Source of the DNA: Candidatus Methylacidiphilales bacterium
GTDB lineage: Bacteria; Pseudomonadota; Gammaproteobacteria; JASGCS01
Assembly (NCBI GenBank): GCA_030054035.1
Contig: JASGCS010000007.1
Coordinates: forward strand, 29,370 to 79,189
Reading direction: 5' to 3'
DNA length: 49,820 nucleotides
Positions 41,459 to 49,820 of this stretch are shown piece after piece (positions within the stretch are counted from its first letter, which is position 1; each line of letters starts with the position of its first letter). Position numbers and translations under genes: made by a program. A model generated the notes under the pieces. It ran no database searches. It was not told the origin of the DNA and worked only from the letters and a program-made list of their open reading frames with translations.

Positions 41459-42157
41459 ATGGTCATACATCTCGTTGATAAAAATGTAACTTTTCCACCA
41501 GAAAAGATTCAAAAAGCAATGGAAATCTACCAAGAATTAAAGGTAGCTGCGAAAGTTGCTAAGAACCAAGAGCATTATCCTGATATTGTGCTTGAGCAGG
41601 TTAAAGTGCTGATCTCTCTAGCTCACTATCACTCATCTAATGGTGATTTGGAAAAGGCAAAACCACATTACACGACATTAAAAAAAATCTTAGCCACCGC
41701 TACAGACTTGATCACCTATCCTAGAATGATTTTTTTTACCACCCAACTTCATATTAACCTTGTCTATCGTTTTGGCTTTATTAATCAAGTATCGGTAGCT
41801 CAAAGCATTTACAATGAACTAGTAACTCTCGTCAATGATAATCAAGAGACAGATGGATATAACGATTTGCTATTTCATCAAGGATGTGCGTTATTAAATT
41901 TCGTTTCAGTGTTATGCGTCATTGGTCAGCTAACCGAAGCCTACCAGAAATTTGAAGAGCTAAAAACGCTAGTAGAAACTAAAAAATTTAATCCTATGCA
42001 CCGTGAGCTTTACAAAATGCAAGGCAAAGCAATTAGTCTCTTAAGCAGAAGTGCTAATAAAATTTTAGCCAGAAAAAAAATCAAGGGCTTTGACTTTGAT
42101 GATAACCAAAAAATGACCATTAATCTCCACAAGCCAGAACCAGACCTACCAAATTAG
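41459..42157 (+). CDS. Helical-repeat (TPR-like) protein of unknown function
   Basis: The start at ATG 41459 is supported by AAGGAG six bases upstream; the frame is open to 41438 but lacks a site there. The 232 residues are mostly amphipathic helices with TPR-like pairs: K-A-M-E-I-Y-Q-E-L-K, L-A-H-Y-H-S-S-N-G-D-L-E-K-A-K-P-H-Y, A-Q-S-I-Y-N-E-L-V-T and Q-L-T-E-A-Y-Q-K-F-E-E-L. No signal peptide or enzyme motif is visible. It is divergent from the prp genes across a shared regulatory region and lies 17 bp before ubiK. I do not recognise the family; a protein-interaction role is the most that can be said. Confidence 0.7.
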   Translation: MVIHLVDKNVTFPPEKIQKAMEIYQELKVAAKVAKNQEHYPDIVLEQVKVLISLAHYHSSNGDLEKAKPHYTTLKKILATATDLITYPRMIFFTTQLHINLVYRFGFINQVSVAQSIYNELVTLVNDNQETDGYNDLLFHQGCALLNFVSVLCVIGQLTEAYQKFEELKTLVETKKFNPMHRELYKMQGKAISLLSRSANKILARKKIKGFDFDDNQKMTINLHKPEPDLPN

Positions 42158-42174
42158 CATGACTCCCACCCCAC

Positions 42175-42435
42175 ATGCAAAAACCTGACAATATCAAACA
42201 GTTCATTCAAGAACTCTCCCAAGGTCTTGCCAGCAGGCTAGAGACCTTATCAGAAAAAGGACTACTGCCCGATCCAGTCCAAGCAAAAGCAGAGCTACAA
42301 AATACCATCACCGCCTTCACTAATGCCACCATAGAAAAATATGAACTCGTGAGCAGAGAAGAATTCCAAGCATTGCAAAATACATTATCTAAACTGCAGG
42401 CGAGGGTTGAGAAGATGGAAAAGAGTAGCGACTAA
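42175..42435 (+). CDS. ubiK: UbiK/YqiC family ubiquinone biosynthesis accessory factor
   Basis: The product has 86 residues, the typical length. The C-terminal half has the BMFP signature Y-E-L-V-S-R-E-E-F followed by a coiled coil (A-L-Q-N-T-L-S-K-L-Q-A-R-V-E-K-M-E-K). UbiK binds UbiJ and lipids and helps the soluble ubiquinone-synthesis complex under aerobic conditions. The N-terminal amphipathic helix would associate with membrane. No ribosome site is evident before ATG 42175. Confidence 0.85.
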   Translation: MQKPDNIKQFIQELSQGLASRLETLSEKGLLPDPVQAKAELQNTITAFTNATIEKYELVSREEFQALQNTLSKLQARVEKMEKSSD

Positions 42436-42476
42436 TTGGGTAAAAGTCAAACACTATAAATTAAGGGTGAATTGTG

Positions 42477-42585
42477 TTTTGGAATAACATTATAAAACCA
42501 CCTAACTACCTTAAAAAAAATATAAAAAGTAAAAAAAGCACTACAAATATAGGATAGTTTCTATTTTGGAATAACATTATAAAAC
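42477..42585. repeat. 22-bp direct repeats upstream of the AlbA/Schlafen gene
   Basis: The same 22 bases, beginning ttttggaataac, occur at 42477-42498 and 42564-42585, 87 bp apart. The 11-base core tttggaataac recurs at 44546-44556, just after the same gene. The remainder of the 42436-42701 gap is AT-rich, with poly-A runs and a TATAAT at 42678-42683 that may serve the 42702 gene; no ORF or RNA gene is seen in it. The repeats could be regulator sites or boundaries of an inserted module. Confidence 0.75.
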
Positions 42586-42701
42586 AGCCCTAACCCCCAT
42601 TTTATATTTTAAGTATTAGCTGGCAGCTCGATCTAATATAATAAGATTATTACATTTATGAACAAGAATAACCCTATTATAATTTTTAGTTTCTCATTCT
42701 A

Positions 42702-44534
42702 ATGCTAGATAGTATCACAGAATCGTTTATTAAAGAGATCATAGAGGAAGGAGAGAAAAACTCTGTTGAGTTTAAATCTGCAAGAACTTCAATTGACGAA
42801 TTTGATGTATGCAAGTATTGTTGCGCCATTGCAAATATTGGAGGCGGTTATTTTTTAATTGGTGTTGATGATAATGGCGCTATTACAGGCAGTAGTGTCT
42901 GGGAGAGCACATACCATGAGATGCCTAATAAAATTTTTAACAAGATAAAGCTATCAGTGGAAATTAAACCATTGATTATGTCTGATTCTAAAAAAAGAAT
43001 TATTGTGATTGTAATTCCCAGCAGACAGAAAGGCTCCGCCATTCTACTTGATGGAATCCGATGGACAAGAATAGGCTCTTCTACAACTTACATGGATGAG
43101 GCTACCCTAAAGGATATATTCAATGAAACTATGAGTGAGAAAGATTACTCTTCAGAGGTAGTAGCTGAATGGACAATCAATGATCTTGACGAAGAAGCAA
43201 TTACTGTTTTTAAAACATTAGTAGAAAAACCATCATCAATTACAATTGAGGTTTTAAAACAATATAAACTGATAACCGATCAAGGGTTGGTTACTAGAGC
43301 ATGTTTGTTACTAATAGGAAAAAAAGAGGCGCTTGATAGATCTGGAGAAAATGCTGAGATACAGTGTTTTTGGCATGACCCAATTTCTACATTATATATT
43401 CATAGATTTGAAATACGCAAACCATTCCTCTTAGCGTATGAAGAAATTTGGGGTGAGGTAGAAAAAAGAAGTAATACGTTAGCATTTCCAGAACGTCAGT
43501 TTAGAAGGTATATAAAACAAATCAATGAAAAAGCCTTCCGTGAAGCTTTGTACAATGCATTTACACACAGAGATTACACTAAACCTTCCTACACTAGAAT
43601 TGATATTTATCCCGACAAATTAACCATACTAAGTCCTGGTGGTTTTTTGCCAGATATTACCATAGAGACTATTCTTGAAAATAAATCAGCTCACAGAAAT
43701 AAGTTACTTGGAGAAACTTTACAGCATCTAAAATTAACTGAAAGAGCAGGCACAGGCATTCTTAAAATATTTAGTGAAATTGCAAAAGATGGTAAGGGGC
43801 TACCTAATTTCAATGGCTCGGATAGTCGCTGGGTTGAGTTAACCTTACCTATGGTAGTGTTAGATTCAAGTTTTGTAGCTTTTATTGAGTCTATATCTAA
43901 TAGCCAAAGCGTCCATCTTTCTGATCGTGATATCCTTGAACTAGAAAAAATCAGAAGTTACTTATCATTGCAGAAAAAGAATATAAGAATTGATTCATTT
44001 AATAAATTCTTAGCACATGGATTTATTGAAAAACACGGAAAATCAAAAGATACAAAATACTCAATTTCAAGTAAATACTACACTCTCAGCAACGGCATGG
44101 CAACGTATTCAAAGATTAAATGTATTTCTCGGGATGTGAAAAAAGAACTTATCTTTAATTTTATAAAAGGGGAGAAAAAAATTAGCAGAAAAGAAATTAT
44201 TGATGCGTTTCCTGAAGTAAGTAGTTTTATAATATCAAACCTACTAAATGAGCTTAAAAAGGATAATAAAATTATATTTATAGGCACCAAAAAATCAGGT
44301 TATTGGGAAACTTTACCGAAAGGCGCTTCTCGCAAGAATAAAAAAGAACTTATTCTCAATCATTTAAAAAAGAAAAATAAAATTAGCAGAAAAGAAATCA
44401 TTTCTTTACTTCCTGAACTAAGCGAAGCTATAATATCAAACACACTAACTGAGCTTAAAAAAGAACAGAAAGTAAAATATTTAGGTGCCAAGAAACTTGG
44501 TTATTGGACACTCTACGAAAAATCAGATACTTGA
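42702..44534 (+). CDS. AlbA/Schlafen-type ATP-binding protein with HATPase-like and winged-helix regions
   Basis: The product has 610 residues. Residues 12-130 form an AlbA_2 (Schlafen AAA-4) domain: E-F-K-S-A-R, C-A-I-A-N-I-G-G-G-Y-F-L-I-G-V-D-D-N-G and V-I-P-S-R-Q-K-G-S-A. Residues about 270-380 resemble the HATPase_c_4 domain of the COG2865 group: E-A-L-Y-N-A-F-T-H-R-D-Y, L-S-P-G-G-F-L-P and L-T-E-R-A-G-T-G-I. The C-terminus (470-600) holds two copies of a winged-helix unit containing K-I-S-R-K-E-I-I and G-Y-W, separated by about 65 residues. Proteins of this group are often predicted transcriptional regulators or defence-associated. The ATG has no clear ribosome site. It stands alone, bordered by short repeats, which suggests horizontal acquisition. 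Confidence 0.85.
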   Translation: MLDSITESFIKEIIEEGEKNSVEFKSARTSIDEFDVCKYCCAIANIGGGYFLIGVDDNGAITGSSVWESTYHEMPNKIFNKIKLSVEIKPLIMSDSKKRIIVIVIPSRQKGSAILLDGIRWTRIGSSTTYMDEATLKDIFNETMSEKDYSSEVVAEWTINDLDEEAITVFKTLVEKPSSITIEVLKQYKLITDQGLVTRACLLLIGKKEALDRSGENAEIQCFWHDPISTLYIHRFEIRKPFLLAYEEIWGEVEKRSNTLAFPERQFRRYIKQINEKAFREALYNAFTHRDYTKPSYTRIDIYPDKLTILSPGGFLPDITIETILENKSAHRNKLLGETLQHLKLTERAGTGILKIFSEIAKDGKGLPNFNGSDSRWVELTLPMVVLDSSFVAFIESISNSQSVHLSDRDILELEKIRSYLSLQKKNIRIDSFNKFLAHGFIEKHGKSKDTKYSISSKYYTLSNGMATYSKIKCISRDVKKELIFNFIKGEKKISRKEIIDAFPEVSSFIISNLLNELKKDNKIIFIGTKKSGYWETLPKGASRKNKKELILNHLKKKNKISRKEIISLLPELSEAIISNTLTELKKEQKVKYLGAKKLGYWTLYEKSDT

Positions 44535-44858
44535 ACTATTTATAATTTGGAATAACTAAATAAAGTTACTGGGTACTTGATGCTCCAAGTAAAATCAATA
44601 GGATAGCGAGATGCTTAGAAAATAATTGTAAGTATCAGAAATAGTTCAATGTATACGACCACACAGTGCGCTTAAGTATCAATTACCTAAGCAATGTTTG
44701 AGTGCGGTAGGGTGAAATGAACAATCATCTCGCCTAAGAAATTATGTAATCCTTGGAAAAAATTGTCAGTATTGCACAGTAAATTGATATATAATCAAAT
44801 TGTGTTTATTAAAAGTTACTTAGGGCGGTTCATGTTGCAATAACAAGAGGTATATCAT
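44535..44858 (+). other. Intergenic region before the third exoprotein gene
   Basis: This 324-bp stretch has no convincing ORF. It contains the third tttggaataac copy (44546-44556) and a small stem-loop of 6-base arms (tacttg and caagta, about 44575-44593) without a T-run. A TATAAT is at 44790-44795, with TTGTCA at 44763-44768 only 21 bp upstream, a poor spacing. AAGAGG (44845-44850) is the ribosome site of the next gene. No tRNA-like fold was noticed. Confidence 0.5.
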
Positions 44859-47800
44859 ATGTTTAATTTTCGTTTTTTCTCTCATCTTTCTCAATTCCCA
44901 ACTCAGAATTCTTTCAAGCCATTACATGCGGTCAGTATGTTGATATTCTTATTGCCGTTTCTCCTGCGCTCATTTGTTGTTGAAGGTGCGCCTCAATTTG
45001 AATCTGTGGGGAGTGGGCAAGCCACCGTAACTCAAAACAGCGCTGATACTACTATTAATCAGATTACTGATTCAATTACTCTTAACTGGAGTGGCTTTGA
45101 TATCAATAGCAATGAGAGGGTGATTTTTAATCAACCGAGTAACTCTGCAATTGCAATTAATAATATTACCGGACAGACACCCTCGCAGATATTTGGTTCA
45201 ATTACAGCTAATGGTAGAATCGTGTTACTCAATCCTCAAGGTTTTTACTTTGGCGCAGCATCTTCAGTTTCAGCTAATACTTTCATTGTGGCTACTACAC
45301 AATTAAATAATATTACTTACCATCAAGCAACCAATTCAATTTCCTATACAGCTATAGATGCATCAACGATAGTATCCCATGGCACGATAACCACCACTAA
45401 TAAAACCATACTTGTCGCAAAAGATATTACGCTTGATTCAGAAACTACACTTACTGCCGCATCATCTATCATCATAAGGGCAACAAAAGATATTGTATTG
45501 CAGGGAGCGCTTACGACCACGGCTAACCATGGATCTGTTGATTTATTTGCTGATAGTGGTATCGTAGGGAGAGGTGTTATCAATACTGACTCATTAACCA
45601 TAGATACCAATTATCTCTCACTTGCTGGTAGTTATACTGCGCTTGACTTAATTACAATACATTCAGGAACCATGTTGCTCAATTCCACTGCATCGTTTAC
45701 CACTCAGCGTGTAAGTACCAGCTCCACTGATTTTTCATTAATTTCTGCTAGCATTAGTGCTGAACAGCAACACTATAGCTCTGCAACTTCAATCACATTA
45801 TTGTCCGCAACCCTTATGGGTAGGATGATTGAAATTGGGGCAAAGAAAACTCCAATCATTACTATTGATAGTAATACAAAAATATCGGTAGCTCATGAAA
45901 CTACCCCTGGTTCAATCATAATATTTGCGAATGAAACAGCGAGTATAGATGGCGTCTTTAATGCAAATAGTATTTATGGCAATGGTGGTTTCATTGAATT
46001 ATCAGCGAAGCAATTGCAACTTTCTCAACATGTACAAATCAGTGTTGCTTCTAACTTCCAGCATTCGGGCACTATTGTGATCGACCCTGACATAGTGATT
46101 ATAAAAGATATTCCGAGTCCCACAGAAATTTTTAAGTCGCTAATTTCTGGGTATGGAAATCCTTTGCCCAGCAATCCTCTTTTTTCAAATCTCTCTTGGG
46201 ATGGGCATATTGAATCAATTGCCAGCAGCAATACTCATATCTTGATTGGAACACCTAAAATCTATTATGGCAGGGGCAATGCCTATCTATTCATAATTGC
46301 AACAAATACCTGGGTAGATTTAGCAACGGTAATTAACAGTCCCGTGCCTGGCTTGCCGGCAAATAGCAATTTTGGTGTCTCAGTCGCTCTTAATTCTACC
46401 TTCGCACTTATTGGTGCGGATAAAATTTCAACCTACAAACTCACAGGCGGTAGCGGTGATGAAATAGTTTTTCACGGCGATGCTTTTCTTTACAGAATTG
46501 ATGGCACCAATGTTTTTAATGCCTCTTGTCAAACCTCTGCAGTATATCAAGTAACTGGTTTAAATTCACCTTGGTGTGCGTTATCCGATACATCAGATAG
46601 TCCTGTCCTGTCCCTTTCTAGTTTAAGCAACTTTGGATTCACGGTAGCCCTAAGTTCCACCTTTGCCTTAATTGGCGCACCTGGTGTTGCGACCAAACGA
46701 GGCGATGTCTATCTCTATAAACTTGATGGTACGATGCATTTTAATGCTACTTGTGAGACCACCGCAGTAACTGGAGCATTTGCAATTACTTCGCCTTGGT
46801 GTACTCTTTCTAGTACTGATACTAATCCCAGCACCACTGGAAAACAAAATCCAATTGTTGCTGGAAGTACTTACGCTCAATTTGGAAATGCATTAGCACT
46901 CAACGCAAGCTTTGCATTGCTATCTGGCAATAATGATGTAGTCATTTATAGTCTAAGTGGCAATAATGCATTTACTGCATCTTGTGCAACCACTGGCACG
47001 CTTACTTCAACTTGGTGCAGTCTATCCGCTACTGACACTGATACCACTACAACAGGCAATCAAAACCCCATTGTTGATGTAGTGCATTATGAAATTTTTT
47101 CTCTCGCACTTAATTCCACCTATGCCCTTATCGGTACTCCTGCTGTCTCTGATTATCGTGGCGATGCCTATCTCTACAGAATTGACGGCACCAATGTCTT
47201 TAATGCTACTTGTCAAACTTCAGCCGTTTCTGGAGCAACTGGTTTTAATTCACCTTGGTGCAGTCTATCCGCTACTGATACTGATACCACTACTACAGGC
47301 AAGCAAAATCCAATTCTTGATCTTGCCAATGGGTATGGGTCTTTCGGGCGTTCCGTAGCGTTGAATAATACCTATGCTCTCATCGGTGCTGATGGGAGTC
47401 CTACAGGCAATGCCTATCTCTATAAAATTGACGGCACCAATGTCTTTAATGCCTCTTGTCAAACTTCAGCAGTTTCTGGTGCAACTGGTTTTAACACACC
47501 GTGGTGCAATCTATCTTCTACTGACATTGATACCAGCGCTACTGGTAAACAAAATCCAATTTTAGTAAATCAATTATTAATTCCTTACTTTGGCGCATCT
47601 GTTTCGTTAAATACCGACTCTGCGATCATACTAGGCTACAATTCATTCTTGATTTATAATTTAAATCAAAGCAACTGTAGCTTGTTTCCTAACAATGCTA
47701 ATTCATTTTGGTGTAGTTATCAACAGAGCGATTTTACTGTAATTTCTAACTTTTCAAACTCAATCGCCTTATCAGATACCCATGCGTTATTTGTTTCTAA

Positions 47801-49820
47801 TCCTACAACGCAAGCTCTGAAAGCCAATATTTTTCTTTTAAATCTCACCAATGGAAACTGGTTAGATCTTAGTACGACAGCACAAAATCCCTTTGCTTCA
47901 CTTGGCTTATTTATCTCTATCACGACAGATCTCAATGCTACCTATGCTCTCATTGCTGGTAATGCTTACCAAGGTAATATTTATAGTGGTTCAAGTCCTC
48001 GGGCATTTCTTTACCGATTAGATGGCACCAATTCTTTTGCTACTCATTGTGCCACCTCGGGCGCTCCACTTACCACTCCTTGGTGTGATCTAACTACAAC
48101 TGACACTAACTCTAGTTTACAGGGCAATCAAAATCCTCTTACTGCCCTTGGTGTGATTTCTGATCTATTCCTAAATTATCCAGTTGCGTTAAATGATACC
48201 TATGCGCTCATTGGCGCACCTGGTGTTGCGACCAACCGAGGCGATGCCTATCTCTACAGACTAGATGGCGCAAGAGTCTTTAACTCCACTTGCCAAACTT
48301 CAGCGGTGTCTGGTGCTACTGGATTCAACTCACCTTGGTGTATTCTTTCCTCAAGTGAATCTGAGTCCGTAACCTCCCTTGATCCTGGTTCAAATTTTGG
48401 TTATTCTGTAGCGCTTAATGCTACCTACGCCCTATTCGGTACCCCTGGTTATGACAATCCATTAAGTTCAGGCGAGGCTTTTCTCTATAGACTTGATGGC
48501 GCAAATGTCTTTAATTACACTTGCCAAACTTCAGCGGTATCTGGCGCCACTGGATTCGACTCACCTTGGTGTATTCTTTCCTCAAGTGAATCTGAGCCCA
48601 TTACCTCCCTTGATTCTGGTTCATCTTTTGGACATTCTGTAGCGCTTAATGCTACCTACGCCCTCATCGGAGCTCCAGACGCTGCTAATGTTTATCTCTA
48701 CAAACTAGATGGTGTAAGTGTCTTTAACTCCACTTGCCAAACCTCAGCCGTCGCAGGCGCATCAGGATTTAACACCCCTTGGTGCACGCTTTCCATGACC
48801 GATACTGATTCCACTACTGCAGGCAATCAAAATCCTATAACTAGTTTTACATATCCGTATGGCTTTGGAAGTTCAGTCGCCCTTAATGATACCTATGCGT
48901 TAATAGGATTTAATTACTATTCAAGTATACTGGGAGGTAATGGCGAGATTGAAATTGGCGCTGCATTCCTTTATAAACTAAATGGGACAAATACCTTTAA
49001 CACCTCCTGTCAAACTTCAGCAGTAGCTGGCGCCACTGGATTCAATTCACCCTGGTGTGCTTTATATGATACCCCAGCAAATCCTTCTAATAGTTTGACA
49101 GAGGATAGTGAATTTGGTAATACGGTTGCATTAAATGCTACCTATGCACTTCTGAGCGCTGAAGGATCTATTAATTCAAAAGGAAATGCTTTTTTCTACA
49201 AATTAGATGGCACTGCATGCAATATTTTCAATTCAACCAATCGCTATCCTTGGTGTGGAGTTGTGGAAGATATAAATACTCTCCCAACTAATATCAATCA
49301 AATAACAACAAACAATGCGGCTAAGTATACTTTAGCGCTTTCTGAAGATAGTTCGTATTTATTAATTGGGATTAGTAATTACTATGATAGAGTGGCTACA
49401 GCATTACTGTATAACTTACAATCAAACACTTGGCTTGATTTATCATCTATCGCTAATCAGCCATTTTCAGCACTAGCTCTTAATAGTAATGTAAGAATTT
49501 CTGTCGCCCTCAATTCCTCCTATGCGCTCATCGGTGCAGTAGGTGTTGCTACCGACCGTGGCAATGCCTATCTCTACAGATTAGATGGTACGAGTGTCTT
49601 TAACTCCACTTGCCAAACCTCAGCCGTCGCAGGCGCTTCAGGATTTAACACCCCTTGGTGTGCTCTCTCTTCAAGCGCATCTCAACCCATTACGACTCTG
49701 GCAGCTAATTCATTTTTTGGATTTTCTGTCGCCCTCAATTCCACCTATGCGCTCATCGCTGCACCAGGTGTTGCTACCGACCGTGGCAATGCCTATCTCT
49801 ACAGATTAGATGGTACGAGT
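44859..49820 (+). CDS. Giant TPS-type exoprotein made of FG-GAP propeller blades, running off the right edge
   Basis: The frame is open from ATG 44859 (AAGAGG eight bases upstream) to the last base, 1654 codons with no stop. An extended N-terminal region (about 45 residues with hydrophobic core M-L-I-F-L-L-P-F-L-L) forms the signal peptide, and Met27 is an alternative start. A TPS domain follows: V-I-F-N-Q-P-S-N-S-A, L-L-N-P-Q-G-F-Y-F-G and S-A-N-T-F-I-V, closely related to the 4393 protein. Beta-helix-like sequence runs to about residue 430. From about residue 450 onward come at least 16 FG-GAP units (S-V-A-L-N-x-T-Y-A-L-I-G-A-P, G-x-A-Y-L-Y, F-N-x-T-C-Q-T-S-A-V, S-P-W-C). Most carry two Cys, probably a disulfide per blade. 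It is a probable secreted adhesin-like protein; its ligand is unknown. Confidence 0.92.
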   Translation, partial: MFNFRFFSHLSQFPTQNSFKPLHAVSMLIFLLPFLLRSFVVEGAPQFESVGSGQATVTQNSADTTINQITDSITLNWSGFDINSNERVIFNQPSNSAIAINNITGQTPSQIFGSITANGRIVLLNPQGFYFGAASSVSANTFIVATTQLNNITYHQATNSISYTAIDASTIVSHGTITTTNKTILVAKDITLDSETTLTAASSIIIRATKDIVLQGALTTTANHGSVDLFADSGIVGRGVINTDSLTIDTNYLSLAGSYTALDLITIHSGTMLLNSTASFTTQRVSTSSTDFSLISASISAEQQHYSSATSITLLSATLMGRMIEIGAKKTPIITIDSNTKISVAHETTPGSIIIFANETASIDGVFNANSIYGNGGFIELSAKQLQLSQHVQISVASNFQHSGTIVIDPDIVIIKDIPSPTEIFKSLISGYGNPLPSNPLFSNLSWDGHIESIASSNTHILIGTPKIYYGRGNAYLFIIATNTWVDLATVINSPVPGLPANSNFGVSVALNSTFALIGADKISTYKLTGGSGDEIVFHGDAFLYRIDGTNVFNASCQTSAVYQVTGLNSPWCALSDTSDSPVLSLSSLSNFGFTVALSSTFALIGAPGVATKRGDVYLYKLDGTMHFNATCETTAVTGAFAITSPWCTLSSTDTNPSTTGKQNPIVAGSTYAQFGNALALNASFALLSGNNDVVIYSLSGNNAFTASCATTGTLTSTWCSLSATDTDTTTTGNQNPIVDVVHYEIFSLALNSTYALIGTPAVSDYRGDAYLYRIDGTNVFNATCQTSAVSGATGFNSPWCSLSATDTDTTTTGKQNPILDLANGYGSFGRSVALNNTYALIGADGSPTGNAYLYKIDGTNVFNASCQTSAVSGATGFNTPWCNLSSTDIDTSATGKQNPILVNQLLIPYFGASVSLNTDSAIILGYNSFLIYNLNQSNCSLFPNNANSFWCSYQQSDFTVISNFSNSIALSDTHALFVSNPTTQALKANIFLLNLTNGNWLDLSTTAQNPFASLGLFISITTDLNATYALIAGNAYQGNIYSGSSPRAFLYRLDGTNSFATHCATSGAPLTTPWCDLTTTDTNSSLQGNQNPLTALGVISDLFLNYPVALNDTYALIGAPGVATNRGDAYLYRLDGARVFNSTCQTSAVSGATGFNSPWCILSSSESESVTSLDPGSNFGYSVALNATYALFGTPGYDNPLSSGEAFLYRLDGANVFNYTCQTSAVSGATGFDSPWCILSSSESEPITSLDSGSSFGHSVALNATYALIGAPDAANVYLYKLDGVSVFNSTCQTSAVAGASGFNTPWCTLSMTDTDSTTAGNQNPITSFTYPYGFGSSVALNDTYALIGFNYYSSILGGNGEIEIGAAFLYKLNGTNTFNTSCQTSAVAGATGFNSPWCALYDTPANPSNSLTEDSEFGNTVALNATYALLSAEGSINSKGNAFFYKLDGTACNIFNSTNRYPWCGVVEDINTLPTNINQITTNNAAKYTLALSEDSSYLLIGISNYYDRVATALLYNLQSNTWLDLSSIANQPFSALALNSNVRISVALNSSYALIGAVGVATDRGNAYLYRLDGTSVFNSTCQTSAVAGASGFNTPWCALSSSASQPITTLAANSFFGFSVALNSTYALIAAPGVATDRGNAYLYRLDGTS
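46300..49820 (+). repeat. Blade repeats of 70-80 residues with a seven-unit super-period
   Basis: Blade units average about 74 codons. Most contain the C-Q-T-S-A-V / S-P-W-C pair. Blades with W-V-D-L or W-L-D-L and no Cys pair have Trp codons at 46311, 47859 and 49431: intervals of 1548 and 1572 bp, about seven blades each. The array runs past the window edge. Confidence 0.85.

Noticed and set aside
44575-44593. tRNA or terminator hairpin
   Set aside because: A single 6-base stem with no T-run and no cloverleaf-like partner arms.
47089-47565. Small forward ORFs inside the third exoprotein gene
   Set aside because: They are out-of-frame shadows of the blade repeats, repeated with the same period.

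Overview
The window is AT-rich, densely packed bacterial DNA with Gram-negative features: signal peptides, beta-barrel outer-membrane proteins ending in an aromatic residue, two-partner-secretion (TPS) exoproteins, a CopA/CopB pair and UbiK. A split transhydrogenase (PntA-1, PntA-2, PntB), a prpB-prpC-prpD cluster, PepN, SelO and UbiK point to a gammaproteobacterium, perhaps a host-associated one near Legionellales/Coxiellaceae. That placement is inference; no rRNA or tRNA gene was seen.

Layout. 1-10224 (+): the end of one giant TPS-type beta-helix exoprotein, a secreted or periplasmic protein with a TPR-like tail, a beta-barrel protein, and a complete 1943-residue TPS exoprotein carrying a seven-unit FG-GAP beta-propeller. 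10287-13956 (+): a DJ-1/PfpI protein, a Panacea-domain protein and a membrane protein with pentapeptide-like repeats. 13960-15557 (-): a beta-barrel protein and a double cupin. 15639-22818 (+): YCII-like protein, zinc-ribbon/triple AAA+ ATPase, zinc-ribbon/FHA protein, triple zinc-ribbon protein and a membrane-anchored Ser/Thr kinase. This is the strongest candidate for an undescribed system. 22802-25148 (-): copB and copA. 25163-28432 (+): gamma-glutamyltransferase, SRAP/HMCES protein and another beta-barrel. 28429-34537 (-): pntA-1, pntA-2, pntB and selO, preceded by an LTA-synthase-like gene holding a 95-bp perfect inverted repeat. 34529-37868 (+): rhomboid protease and pepN. 37865-41348 (-): the methylcitrate cycle. 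41459-44534 (+): a helical-repeat protein, ubiK and an AlbA/Schlafen-type ATPase. 44859 to the right edge (+): a third TPS exoprotein, with no stop in the window, made of FG-GAP blades in a seven-blade super-period.

How the genes work together. The exoproteins share a secretion domain and repeat families, but no TpsB transporter is present. In the kinase operon, writer (kinase), reader (FHA) and ATP-driven remodeller (AAA+) are adjacent, three of the proteins have zinc ribbons, and two junctions are ATGA overlaps. The transhydrogenase operon probably supplies NADPH and ends in selO, a redox-linked AMPylase. The prp genes convert propionyl-CoA-derived methylcitrate to pyruvate and succinate.

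Genes are tightly packed. Three convergent pairs overlap at their stops and one is separated by 3 bp; I saw no convincing rho-independent terminator. The longest non-coding stretches are 42436-42701 and 44535-44858.
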